DNA from: JAFGLZ01 sp964390905
GTDB lineage: Bacteria; Planctomycetota; Phycisphaerae; UBA1845; JAFGLZ01
Reading direction: 5' to 3'
DNA length: 64,000 nt
NCBI GenBank assembly: GCA_964390905.1
Contig: CAYMLO010000035.1
Span: 1-64,000, forward strand
Position numbers and translations under genes: made by a program. Under the pieces are notes generated by a model. That model made no database searches. It was not told the origin of the DNA and worked only from the letters and a program-made list of their open reading frames with translations. Positions within the stretch are counted from its first letter, which is position 1. Every line of letters starts with the position of its first letter. Positions 28,114 to 37,161 of this stretch are shown here, in pieces.

Positions 28114-30645
28114 ATGAAAGCGAGACGCTTCAGTGTGCCCGTTCTCGGTCTTGCCATGCTCGGCGTTCTGGCCGCCAGCGCCATTCTGCTGGCCGACGTC
28201 CTGGACACGGGGTTCACGTACCAGGGCCGACTCAGGAACGGCGGCGAACCGGCCAATGGGAACCACGACTTGGCGTTTACGCTGTACGATGCCGAGACTC
28301 TCGGCAGCATCGTGGCCGATCCGGTCGAGCGCGTCGACGTGAGGGTCGCAAACGGCGCGTTCACCGTGCCGCTGGACTTCGGTCGCGACGTCACAGTTGG
28401 CGATCCGCTGTGGTTGGAAGTTGCGGTTCGGCCATCCAGAGGGGGCGCTGCCTACACGACGTTGACGCCGCGTCAGCGGGTCGGGGCTCCATCCGACGGT
28501 CCGGGCGTGGAAGGGGGCCTCGAAGGAAACGGCACGCCCTGGTACCTGACGGGCAATGCCGGGACGGCGCCAGGGACGGACTTTCTGGGTACCACAGACA
28601 ACCAGGCGCTGGAAATCAAGGTCAATGGCCAACGGGCGTTGCGGATCGAACCGAATGCCACCAGCCCCAGCATCTTCGCGGGGCACGCCGACAACACGAT
28701 CACAGCGGGCGTCTGCGGCGCCACGATTGGCGGCGGCGGCAGCAGCGGGACTTCCCGGAATAGCGTCACCGACGACTACGGCACGGTTGGCGGAGGCGAA
28801 GCCAACCGCGCGGGAAACGCCAGCGGCTCCACCGGCGACGCCTACTATGCCACGGTCGCCGGGGGGAAGTCCAATACCGCCAGCAATGCGTTCGCCACGG
28901 TCGGCGGTGGGCTGGCCAACAGTGCCAATTCGTTCTACGCCACGGTCGCAGGGGGATATAGCAACGAGTCCAACGATAACTTCGCCGCCGTCGGCGGGGG
29001 AAGCGACAACACCGCCACCGGCAGCTACGCCACGGTCGGCGGCGGAGGCGGAAACGCGGCTGCCGGAGGCTACGCCACCGTCGGTGGGGGATGCGGAAGC
29101 GCGGCTGCCGGCAGCCGTGCCACCGTCGGCGGGGGATACCAGAACGACGCCAGCGGCGACTACACGACGATCGGCGGGGGGCAGGGCAACGAGGCCACCC
29201 ATGACTCTGCGGCCATCGGCGGGGGATCACAGAACGACGCCGACGCGAACTTCAGCACCATCGGCGGCGGAGAGTACAACGACGTCACCGGCGAGTGGGG
29301 GACGATCGCGGGGGGACGTGCCAATGAGGCCACCGCCCTCTACACGTCGGTCGGCGGGGGCCGTGGCAACACGGCGACGAACAGTTATGCCACGATTGCC
29401 GGCGGACGGGGGAACAAGGCGAGCATGCACTACACCACCGTCGGCGGCGGATACGTCAACCAGGCCACTGACCTCTATGCCACCGTCGGCGGGGGAAACA
29501 GCAACAAGGCTACGCAGGACTGCGCGACCGTCGCCGGCGGGGAGAACAACCTCGCCGACGCCAACTATACAACGGTCAGCGGCGGCGTCGAGAATATCGC
29601 TTCCCGCGAATGCGCGGCGGTTGCGGGCGGCCGGGCCAACACCGCCAGCAACTACTACGCCACCGTCGGCGGAGGGCGCGGCAACACGGCCAACAACAAC
29701 TACACCACCATCGCTGGAGGCCGGGCGAACAGGGCCAACACTCACTACGCCACCGTCGGCGGCGGATACGCCAACCAAGCCAGCGGCCTGTACGCGACTG
29801 TCGGCGCGGGCCAGAGCAACAAGGCGACCGAGGACTGTTCGACCGTCGCCGGCGGCGAGGGTAACCTGGCCGACGCCAACTACGCGACCATTGCCGGAGG
29901 ACGTGCGAACACGGCCACGGGCTATTACGCGACCGTGGCTGGGGGTCGTGGGAATACGGGGGGTCAGAATTACGCGACCGTCGGTGGCGGTCGGGGTAAC
30001 ACCGCCAACGGCTACTACGCCACGGTGCTCGGGGGGCGGGAGAACCGGGCGTCCGGCGACTACAGCCTGGCGACGGGATACGGGGCCAAGGTGGATGCCT
30101 CGCATGACGGGGCGATGGTGTTCGCGGACGGGACGGCCCTGAACTTCACCTCGTCGGCGGCGAACGAATTCGCCGCCCGCTGCACGGGCGGCGCGCGGTT
30201 CGTGTCGGCCGTCAACGGCAGCGGGACGCCGACGGCGGGCGTGGGCCTGGCGCCGGGGGGCGGATCGTGGTCGTCCATGAGCGACCGCAACGCGAAGGCT
30301 GATTTTGAAGCGATAGACAAACGTGAGCTGCTGGATCGCCTCGCGAACATGCCGATCACGACGTGGCGGTACAAGACACAGGACGCGTCGATGCGTCATA
30401 TTGGACCGGTGGCGCAGGACTTCCACGCAGCGTTCGGCGTGGGTGAGGACGACAAGCACATCACGATGATTGACGCGGATGGGGTTGCGCTAGGGGCCAT
30501 TCAAGGCCTGCACGAACTGCTGAAGGAGAAGGACGCGCAGATCGCTGCGCTGAAGGACCGAAACGCGAAGCTGGAGGCGCGCTTCGCCGCGATGGAGGCC
30601 ACGGTGACACAGCTGGCCAAGGCGATGAAAGGAGAAGCGAGATGA
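28114..30645 (+). CDS. Surface fibre protein 1: YadA-like (Hep_Hag) repeats with S74 chaperone tail
   Basis: 843 residues. Signal peptide, then a conserved N-terminal domain (LDTGFTYQGRLRNGG to TTLTPRQRVG, about residues 25-125). About 26 units of a 15-residue repeat follow, typified by YATVGGGRGNTANNN, which fits a trimeric left-handed beta-roll of the Hep_Hag/YadA-head type. At about residue 725 comes the S74 intramolecular chaperone domain, SDRNAKADFEAIDKRELLDR to GALQGLHELL-like sequence, with the Ser of SDRNAK at the predicted self-cleavage point. A coiled coil (KEKDAQIAALKDRNAKLEAR) ends it. AAGGAG precedes the ATG. First gene of a four-gene coupled operon. Confidence 0.88.
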   Translation: MKARRFSVPVLGLAMLGVLAASAILLADVLDTGFTYQGRLRNGGEPANGNHDLAFTLYDAETLGSIVADPVERVDVRVANGAFTVPLDFGRDVTVGDPLWLEVAVRPSRGGAAYTTLTPRQRVGAPSDGPGVEGGLEGNGTPWYLTGNAGTAPGTDFLGTTDNQALEIKVNGQRALRIEPNATSPSIFAGHADNTITAGVCGATIGGGGSSGTSRNSVTDDYGTVGGGEANRAGNASGSTGDAYYATVAGGKSNTASNAFATVGGGLANSANSFYATVAGGYSNESNDNFAAVGGGSDNTATGSYATVGGGGGNAAAGGYATVGGGCGSAAAGSRATVGGGYQNDASGDYTTIGGGQGNEATHDSAAIGGGSQNDADANFSTIGGGEYNDVTGEWGTIAGGRANEATALYTSVGGGRGNTATNSYATIAGGRGNKASMHYTTVGGGYVNQATDLYATVGGGNSNKATQDCATVAGGENNLADANYTTVSGGVENIASRECAAVAGGRANTASNYYATVGGGRGNTANNNYTTIAGGRANRANTHYATVGGGYANQASGLYATVGAGQSNKATEDCSTVAGGEGNLADANYATIAGGRANTATGYYATVAGGRGNTGGQNYATVGGGRGNTANGYYATVLGGRENRASGDYSLATGYGAKVDASHDGAMVFADGTALNFTSSAANEFAARCTGGARFVSAVNGSGTPTAGVGLAPGGGSWSSMSDRNAKADFEAIDKRELLDRLANMPITTWRYKTQDASMRHIGPVAQDFHAAFGVGEDDKHITMIDADGVALGAIQGLHELLKEKDAQIAALKDRNAKLEARFAAMEATVTQLAKAMKGEAR

Positions 30646-33041
30646 ACCCACGCGATTCGAGGACGTTGGCTGTTGGTCTAGCGCTGGCCGCCGCGCTGGC
30701 GGGCGGTGGAATCCTGATCGCCGAAGCGCTGGACACGGGGTTCACGTACGAGGGCCGGCTCACGGACGACGGGTCGCCGGCCAGCGGGAACCACGACTTT
30801 GTGTTCACGCTGTACGACGCTGAGGCGTTCGGGAGCGTTGTGGCCGGTCCGGTCGAACACGTCGACGTGGCAGTAACGAACGGCGAGTTCACGGTCGCGC
30901 TCGACTTCGGCCGCGACGTTTCGACCGGCGAGCCGCTGTGGTTGGAGATCGCGGTTCGTCTGTCCGAGGGGGACGCTCCCTACACGACGCTGTTGCCGCG
31001 CCAACGGGTCGGGACCGTTCCGGATGCGCAGGATGGACCGGGCATCGTCGGGGAGCCTGCCGGTGCTCCGACCCCCTGGTACCTGTCGGGCAACGGCAGC
31101 ACGAACCCGGGGACGGACTTCCTGGGCACCACGGACAACCAGGCGCTGGAGATCCACGTCAACAGCGCCCGGGCGCTGCGGATCGAGCCGAACGCCACGA
31201 GCCCCAGCATCATTGGGGGCCACGCAGACAACGCCGTTTCTCCGACTGTCTGTGGGGCCGCCATCGCCGGCGGTGGGGCCAGCTCGTCCGGGAACTCCGT
31301 GACAGATAACTACGGGACGGTGGGAGGCGGCAGCGGGAACCAGGCGGGGGACAACGCCGGGACGGTCGCGGACAGCCCGTACGCCACCGTCGGCGGGGGG
31401 TACATCAACTCCGCCGCCGCGAGCTATGCTACGGTCGGCGGGGGATACATCAACTACGCCACCGCAAACTACGCCACCGTCGCCGGGGGATACATCAACT
31501 ACGCCACCGCAGACTACGCCACCGTCGCTGGCGGGTACATCAACTACGCCACCGCGAACTACGCCGCCGTCGCCGGCGGATACATCAACTACGCTATCGG
31601 GGACTACGCGGCCGTCACCGGGGGATACATCAACTACGCCACTGCGTACTGCGCCACCGTCGCCGGCGGATACACCAACGTCGCCGACGCCAACCACGCC
31701 ACCATCGGCGGGGGACTCGCCAACGAGGCCAGCGGCGAGTCCGCCACGATCGCCGGGGGACGCGTCAACAACGCCAGCGGGTACTACGCCAGCATAGGTG
31801 GGGGTCGCGGCAACACGGCCAGCCAGAACTACGCCACCATCGCCGGAGGCCGGGCGAACAAGGCCAGTGGGCACTACACCACGGTCGGCGGCGGATACGT
31901 CAACCAGGCGACCGGCCTGTACGCCACCGGCGGCGGCGGGTCCAGCAACGACACGACCGGCGACTACGCCACGACGGCGGGCGGCGGCGCCAACTTGACC
32001 AGCGGCTACTACGCCACGATCAGTGGAGGACGTGGCAACACGTCCAACAACAGCTACACGACCATCGCCGGAGGCCGGGCAAACAAGGCCAACACCCACT
32101 ACGCCACCGTCGCCGGAGGATATGCCAATCAGGCGACCGGCCTGTACGCGACCGTCGGCGCGGGCCAGAGCAACAAGGCGACCGAGGACTGTTCGACCGT
32201 CGCCGGTGGGGAGGGCAACCTGGCCGACGCCAATCACGCCACCATCGCCGGGGGCCGCGCCAACACGGCCACGGGCTACTACGCGACCGTGGCCGGCGGT
32301 CGTGGCAACGCGGGAAATCAGAACTACGCGACTGTCGCTGGCGGTCGTGGCAACACCGCCAACGGTTACTACGCGACCGTGCTGGGGGGGCGCGAGAACC
32401 GGGCGTCCGGCAACTACAGCCTGGCGACGGGGTACGGAGCCAAGGTCGATGCGTCGCATGACGGGGCGATGCTGTTCGCCGACAGCACAAACGTGAACTT
32501 CACCTCGTCGGCCGCAAACGAGTTCGCCGCCCGATGCACGGGCGGGGCGCGGCTCGTCACGGCCGTCAACGGCAGCGGGACGCCGACGGCCGGGGTGACG
32601 CTGGCTGCGGGCGGCGGGTCGTGGTCGTCGATCAGCGACCGCAACGCCAAGCGGGACTTCGAGGCGGTGGACAAACGTGAGCTGCTGGATCGCCTCGCGG
32701 ACGTGCCGATCACGACGTGGCGGTACAAGACGCAAGACGCCTCGATCCGCCACATCGGCCCAATGGCCCAGGACTTTTACGCGGCGTTCGCTGTAGGTGA
32801 GGACGATAAGCACATCACGACGATCGACGCCCACGGGGTCGCCCTCGGCGCGATCCAGGGCCTCCACGAGCTTCTCCAGGAGAAAGACGCTCGGATTGTC
32901 ATGCTGGAGGGACGGAACGCGGAGCTTGAGGCCCGGCTTGCTGTGGTGGAGGAACAGAACGCGAGAATCGGCGCCCGCTTCGAAGCGATGGAAGCCGTTG
33001 TGGCGGGGCTGGGCAAGACGGCTAAGGGAGAAGAGAGATGA
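30642..33041 (+). CDS. Surface fibre protein 2 (paralogue): Hep_Hag repeats with S74 tail
   Basis: 799 residues, same plan as the previous gene and overlapping its stop as ATGA. The N-terminal domain starts LDTGFTYEGRLTDDGSPASG. The 15-residue repeats include a distinct homogenised block, five successive units ending GGYINYATAN/D (31430-31650), absent from the other two copies. The S74 domain begins at SDRNAKRDFEAVDKRELLDR (about residue 668), followed by a longer coiled coil (RNAELEARLAVVEEQNARIG). S74 domains guide trimer assembly and are then released by autocleavage; I infer homo- or hetero-trimeric surface fibres. Confidence 0.88.
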   Translation: MNPRDSRTLAVGLALAAALAGGGILIAEALDTGFTYEGRLTDDGSPASGNHDFVFTLYDAEAFGSVVAGPVEHVDVAVTNGEFTVALDFGRDVSTGEPLWLEIAVRLSEGDAPYTTLLPRQRVGTVPDAQDGPGIVGEPAGAPTPWYLSGNGSTNPGTDFLGTTDNQALEIHVNSARALRIEPNATSPSIIGGHADNAVSPTVCGAAIAGGGASSSGNSVTDNYGTVGGGSGNQAGDNAGTVADSPYATVGGGYINSAAASYATVGGGYINYATANYATVAGGYINYATADYATVAGGYINYATANYAAVAGGYINYAIGDYAAVTGGYINYATAYCATVAGGYTNVADANHATIGGGLANEASGESATIAGGRVNNASGYYASIGGGRGNTASQNYATIAGGRANKASGHYTTVGGGYVNQATGLYATGGGGSSNDTTGDYATTAGGGANLTSGYYATISGGRGNTSNNSYTTIAGGRANKANTHYATVAGGYANQATGLYATVGAGQSNKATEDCSTVAGGEGNLADANHATIAGGRANTATGYYATVAGGRGNAGNQNYATVAGGRGNTANGYYATVLGGRENRASGNYSLATGYGAKVDASHDGAMLFADSTNVNFTSSAANEFAARCTGGARLVTAVNGSGTPTAGVTLAAGGGSWSSISDRNAKRDFEAVDKRELLDRLADVPITTWRYKTQDASIRHIGPMAQDFYAAFAVGEDDKHITTIDAHGVALGAIQGLHELLQEKDARIVMLEGRNAELEARLAVVEEQNARIGARFEAMEAVVAGLGKTAKGEER

Positions 33042-35488
33042 ACACACTGTATCGCAGGATGTTGGTAGCTGGTCTGGCGCTGGTTGTCGTGCTGGCGGGC
33101 GGCGGGATCCTGATCGCCGAGGCGCTGGACACAGGATTTGCGTACCAGGGCCGACTCACGGACGACGGCGAACCGGCAAGCGGTCCTCATGACTTCACCT
33201 TCACGCTGTATGACGCCGAGGTGTTTGGCACCATGGTGGCCGGCCCGATCGAACGCATGGACGTGATGGTGACGAACGGCGAGTTTGTGGTGCGGCTGGA
33301 CTTCGGTCGCGACGTCATGGGCGGAGATCCGCTGTGGTTGGGGGTCGAGGTCCGTCCATCCGGTGCCGGAGCCGCTTACACGACGCTCGCGCCCCGCCAG
33401 CGAGTCGGGGCCGTGCCGGATGCGCAAGACGGGCCAGGCGTCATCGGGGAGCCTTTGGGTGATCCGACCCCCTGGTACCTGACGGGTAACGGCTGCACGG
33501 ACGCGAACGTCCACTTCCTGGGCACGACGGACAACCGGGCGCTGGAGATTCGGGTCAACGGTCAGCGGGCGCTGCGAATCGAACCGAGGACCTACACGCC
33601 GTGTTTGGTCGGGGGCCACAGTGACAACACCGCCTTCCCGAATGTCGCTGGAGCCTTCATTGGCGGCGGCGGGACCAGTGGCACTTACCAGAACGTTGTC
33701 TCCGACGACTTCGGGACGGTGTGCGGCGGCAAGCGGAACGTTGCTGGCGATCGGGCGGGCGCGACCAACGACAGGAACTACGCCACCGTCGGTGGTGGAT
33801 ACTACAACACGGCCTCGGGCAGCTATGCCTTTGTCGGCGGGGGATACGGCAACGAGGCGGCGGGAATTCACGCCGCCATCGGCGGGGGATACAGCAATGA
33901 CGCTACGGCGCCCTATAGCACCGTCGGCGGAGGGGACAACAACGACCCGAACGCCTCCTATGCCACCATTGCAGGGGGAAGGTCCAACGACGCCGACGGT
34001 GAGTGCGGCGCCGTCGGCGGGGGACGGTACAACAACGCCAGGGCTGATTATTCCACCGTCGGTGGCGGGTACGACAACGACGCCAGCGGCGATTACGGGA
34101 CCGTCGGAGGGGGGAGCGGAAACGAAACAACCAACCAGTACGCGACAGTCTCGGGGGGATGTGCCAACGCCGCCGCCGCCTTGTATGCCTCGATCAGCGG
34201 CGGGCGCGGGAACATGGCGGTAAACAGCTACGCCACGGTTGCCGGCGGCCGGGGGAATAAGGCAAGCATGCACTACACCACCGTGGGAGGCGGGTACGTC
34301 AACCAGGCCACTGACCTCTACGCCACCGTCGGCGGAGGCAGCAGCAACAAGGCGACCCAGGACTACGCGACGGTCGCCGGCGGACAGAGCAACCTCGCCG
34401 ACGCCAACTATACAACGGTCAGCGGCGGCGTCGAGAATATCGCTTCCCGCGAATGCGCGGCGGTTGCGGGCGGCCGGGCCAACACCGCCAGCAACTACTA
34501 CGCCACCGTCGGCGGAGGACGCGGCAACACGGCCAACAACAACTACACCACCATCGCCGGAGGCCGGGCGAACAAGGCCAGCACCCACTACGCCTCCGTC
34601 GGTGGCGGATACGTGAATCAGGCCACCGGCCTCTACGCGAGCGTCGGCGGGGGACAGAGCAATGAGGCGACCGAGGACTGCACGACGGTGGCTGGGGGAG
34701 ACGACAACCTCGCCGACGCCAATTATGCGACGGTCGGTGGCGGGCGTGCCAATACCTCGACCGGCTATTACGCGACCGTCGCAGGCGGTCGTGGCAACAC
34801 GGGCAGTCAGAACTATGCGACGGTCAGCGGCGGTCGGGGCAACACCGCCAACGGGTACTACGCCACGGTGCTCGGGGGGCGGGAAAACCGGGCGTCCGGC
34901 GACTACAGTCTGGCGACGGGGTACGGGGCCAAGGTGGATGCGTCGCACGACGGGGCGATGCTCTTCGCGGACGGGACCGACCTCAACTTCAACTCATCGG
35001 CCGCGAACGAGTTCGCCGCCCGCTGTACGGGGGGCGCACGGTTCGTCTCGGCCGTCAACGGCAGCGGGACGCCGACGGCCGGCGTAACGCTGGCTGCGGG
35101 CGGCGGATCGTGGTCGTCGGTCAGTGACCGCAACGCGAAGCGGGATTTCGAAACGGTGGACAAGCGTCAGCTCCTAGACCGCCTCACCAAGGTCCCGATC
35201 ACGACCTGGCGGTACAAGACGCAGGCCGCGTCGATCCGCCATATCGGCCCAATGGCCCAGGACTTCCACGCGGCGTTCGCTGTAGGTGAGGACGATAAGC
35301 ACATCACGACGATCGACGCCCACGGAGTCGCTTTGGGCGCGATCCAAGGTCTGCACGAGCTGCTCGAGGAGAAGGACGCGCAGATTGCGGGTCAGAAGAA
35401 GGAAATCTCCGAGCTCCGCGCTCGACTGGAGAAGGTCGAGGGGATGGTGGGCGCGCTGGCGAAGACGCAGAACGGAGGTGTTCAATGA
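33038..35488 (+). CDS. Surface fibre protein 3 (paralogue): Hep_Hag repeats with S74 tail
   Basis: 816 residues, third tandem paralogue, overlapping the second by ATGA. The N-terminal domain reads LDTGFAYQGRLTDDGEPASG. The repeat region carries 15-residue units, several shared at nucleotide level with gene 1 (see findings). The S74 domain starts at SDRNAKRDFETVDKRQLLDR and ends in a coiled coil (KKEISELRARLEKVEGMVGA). N-terminal, S74 and last repeats are more conserved between copies than the middle units, as expected if the middle is the variable display surface. Confidence 0.88.
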   Translation: MNTLYRRMLVAGLALVVVLAGGGILIAEALDTGFAYQGRLTDDGEPASGPHDFTFTLYDAEVFGTMVAGPIERMDVMVTNGEFVVRLDFGRDVMGGDPLWLGVEVRPSGAGAAYTTLAPRQRVGAVPDAQDGPGVIGEPLGDPTPWYLTGNGCTDANVHFLGTTDNRALEIRVNGQRALRIEPRTYTPCLVGGHSDNTAFPNVAGAFIGGGGTSGTYQNVVSDDFGTVCGGKRNVAGDRAGATNDRNYATVGGGYYNTASGSYAFVGGGYGNEAAGIHAAIGGGYSNDATAPYSTVGGGDNNDPNASYATIAGGRSNDADGECGAVGGGRYNNARADYSTVGGGYDNDASGDYGTVGGGSGNETTNQYATVSGGCANAAAALYASISGGRGNMAVNSYATVAGGRGNKASMHYTTVGGGYVNQATDLYATVGGGSSNKATQDYATVAGGQSNLADANYTTVSGGVENIASRECAAVAGGRANTASNYYATVGGGRGNTANNNYTTIAGGRANKASTHYASVGGGYVNQATGLYASVGGGQSNEATEDCTTVAGGDDNLADANYATVGGGRANTSTGYYATVAGGRGNTGSQNYATVSGGRGNTANGYYATVLGGRENRASGDYSLATGYGAKVDASHDGAMLFADGTDLNFNSSAANEFAARCTGGARFVSAVNGSGTPTAGVTLAAGGGSWSSVSDRNAKRDFETVDKRQLLDRLTKVPITTWRYKTQAASIRHIGPMAQDFHAAFAVGEDDKHITTIDAHGVALGAIQGLHELLEEKDAQIAGQKKEISELRARLEKVEGMVGALAKTQNGGVQ

Positions 35489-35841
35489 ATTGCGAGACCC
35501 CACAAGTCGTCCGGGTTATCGTCTGGACGCTCCTGGCTCTCGCAGCTCCGAGCGTCGTGATGGCCGAGTATGCGATCACGTCATACACGATCGAGGCCGG
35601 CGGAACGGCCGCCTCGGGCGGCGGCTTCGCGCTAACCGGCACGATCGAGCCGACGGCTCCCAACGTCCCGGTCATGACGGGCGGTCCGTTCGCGCTGGAA
35701 GGCGGGTTGCATCCTGGCGTCATGGATGCCAGCGACGAGGTCGGGACGGCCTCCCACTGCGGAAGCGGCGTAGAGGAGGCCTTGCCGTTATTGATGATCG
35801 GCGTGGCTGGGCTGTACGCGGTGACAAGACGCAAACGCTAG
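35485..35841 (+). CDS. Small exported protein with C-terminal anchor, last gene of the fibre operon
   Basis: 118 residues with a signal peptide (VIVWTLLALAAPSVVMA). The short body, YAITSYTIEAGGTAASGGGF followed by ALTGTIEPTAP and GGPFALEGGLHPG, is a beta-hairpin module common in Planctomycetota. The C-terminus is CGSGVEEALPLLMIGVAGLY followed by a basic end (TRRKR), i.e. a Cys-Gly motif, a membrane helix and positive charges. This is like a sortase-type CTERM signal but without PEP. It overlaps the third fibre gene by 4 bases, so it may anchor or cap the fibres at the envelope. Confidence 0.8.
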   Translation: MNCETPQVVRVIVWTLLALAAPSVVMAEYAITSYTIEAGGTAASGGGFALTGTIEPTAPNVPVMTGGPFALEGGLHPGVMDASDEVGTASHCGSGVEEALPLLMIGVAGLYAVTRRKR

Positions 35842-35919
35842 GTCAGCGCACGGAAGACAAGGGCGACGTCCCGTCCACGGACCCGACCCGCGAGACGTCC
35901 ACGCCCCCAAGCGCAAACG

Positions 35920-35953
35920 ATCGGGCGACCGCGCAGCGACGCGGCCGCCCGAT
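35920..35953. terminator. Strong hairpin between convergent genes (candidate bidirectional terminator)
   Basis: ATCGGGCG(A)CCGCG and CGCGG(C)CGCCCGAT form a 13-bp stem with one mismatch and a 6-base loop, followed by TCTTGG. It lies between the fibre operon and the convergent gene at 35975. The T-tract is weak, so termination is inferred from position and stem strength. Confidence 0.55.
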
Positions 35954-35974
35954 TCTTGGTTGACTGTTCGTTCC

Positions 35975-36448
35975 TTAGTGCTGGTACGTGACCTCGAGCG
36001 TCGCGTAGCGATCCTCGCACCCGTCGGAGCCGTCGATGTCGACGCCGACGGCGAACCGGTTCTCGCCGGGGGTCAGCGGCACGTTCGGCCAGGTGATCGT
36101 GAACGTCCGGCGGTGGCTGAGGATGCCGTAGTTGGGATCCATCTGCCACCCGCTGGCCTGCCACTGATAGCCGACGATCACGCTACGCCACCCCGCGATG
36201 TTCGGGTCCCATTTCAGGATGTCCCCCTGAATCCAGTAGCTGGCCTCCGTGCCCCAGTAGACCTCGATGCCATCCAGACTGATGTCTACGGTATCGGCGG
36301 CGATCGGCCCGCTCGGCGGGGCCACGCTGTCGTCGATGAGCGTGACCTCGAAACCACTGTTGCACTGGCAGTTGGACCTCACGGTGACCCCCGTCAGCGG
36401 GACGAGCATCCCGATCACACAGAGAGCCCTGGTCAGATTCCTGGACAT
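35975..36448 (-). CDS. Small exported beta-rich protein of unknown function
   Basis: 157 residues. A signal peptide (LTRALCVIGMLVPLTGVTV) leads to NCQCNSGFEVTLIDDSVAPP and a beta-rich body with IEVYWGTEASYWIQGDILKW and TFTITWPNVPLTPGENRFAV, a single Ig-like or cohesin-like domain by eye. GAGGAGG precedes ATG 36448. No family is recognised. It is convergent with the fibre operon and may be an unrelated secreted protein. Confidence 0.72.
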   Translation of the reverse strand: MSRNLTRALCVIGMLVPLTGVTVRSNCQCNSGFEVTLIDDSVAPPSGPIAADTVDISLDGIEVYWGTEASYWIQGDILKWDPNIAGWRSVIVGYQWQASGWQMDPNYGILSHRRTFTITWPNVPLTPGENRFAVGVDIDGSDGCEDRYATLEVTYQH

Positions 36449-36681
36449 GCGTTCGTCTCCTCCTCTTACACGAGATTTCCCATCTACGGACTGCGTGACT
36501 GCCATCATACCGAAATCGCCATCTCGACTGAAACTGCGAGGCAACCACGGGTTCCGTTCATCTCGTGTCGGGCCGGCGGCCTGACCTCCGGACGCATTCG
36601 AATGGCAGCACCGTTGCTCGTCTCTTGGCGCCCCGCGGACTCGGGTGGTACACTTGATTCAGGATTCGATTGGAGTTCATC

Positions 36682-36894
36682 ATGAGGTACCGCGTTGTCA
36701 TCGAACAGGACGAGGACGGCAAGTTCGTTGCCCACTGCCCCGTCTTGCCAGGTTGCTGGAGCCAGGGGGACACCCGCGAGGAGGCGAAACACAACATCGC
36801 CGATGCCATCGAAGGATACTTGGCCAGCCTGAGGAAGCACGGCGACCCGATTCCGCCACCCATCACCGAGGAAGTCATCGACGTGGACGGGTGA
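36682..36894 (+). CDS. hicB: HicB-type antitoxin
   Basis: A 70-residue HicB-fold protein: MRYRVVIEQDEDGKFVAHCP, then LPGCWSQGDTREEAKHNIAD and AIEGYLASL are the typical HicB landmarks (YEDGxYxAxxPxLPGCxxxGDTxEEAxxNxxEAI). It lacks the C-terminal RHH or HTH DNA-binding domain of longer HicBs. ATG 36682 has GGAG 7 bases upstream. It overlaps the HicA toxin gene by 4 bases (GTGA). It should bind and neutralise HicA. Confidence 0.88.
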   Translation: MRYRVVIEQDEDGKFVAHCPVLPGCWSQGDTREEAKHNIADAIEGYLASLRKHGDPIPPPITEEVIDVDG

Positions 36895-37115
36895 CCCGTC
36901 TGCCCGTCGTCTCCGGCCCCGAAGCCGTTCGAGCCTTCGAGAAGACCGGCTATCGGGTGAGCCATCAGACAGGCAGTCACATCATTCTGCGTCGCGACGC
37001 GCCGCCGTATCGACATCTGTCGGTCCCCAATCATCGGGAGCTTGCCAAAGGAATGCTGCGCGGGCTGATTCGAGACGCTGGTTTGACGGTTCAGGAATTC
37101 GCCGCGCTCCTCTGA
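36891..37115 (+). CDS. hicA: HicA-type mRNA interferase toxin
   Basis: A 74-residue dsRBD-fold toxin that cleaves mRNA in translation. VVSGPEAVRAFEKTGYRVSH leads to QTGSHIILRR, where the His after GS is the catalytic residue, and to VPNHRELAKGMLRGLIRDAG, the standard HicA end. It starts with GTG overlapping the hicB stop, so both are made from one message. The order hicB-hicA is the less common but known arrangement. Confidence 0.9.
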   Translation: MTRLPVVSGPEAVRAFEKTGYRVSHQTGSHIILRRDAPPYRHLSVPNHRELAKGMLRGLIRDAGLTVQEFAALL

Positions 37116-37161
37116 GTGCCCGGCCGGCACGCCTCGATCAAACGTTGGTGCCCAGTGTGCG

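Noticed and set aside
30678..33047. A 789-codon open frame antisense to fibre gene 2
   Set aside because: It is a by-product of GC-rich, Gly-rich repeats in the sense gene; its protein is low complexity and has no start or ribosome site of its own.
28800..35000. Regular 45-base repeats that could look like a CRISPR or satellite array
   Set aside because: The period is 45 bases and translates as a 15-residue protein repeat in one frame through three genes, with no identical repeats or unique spacers.
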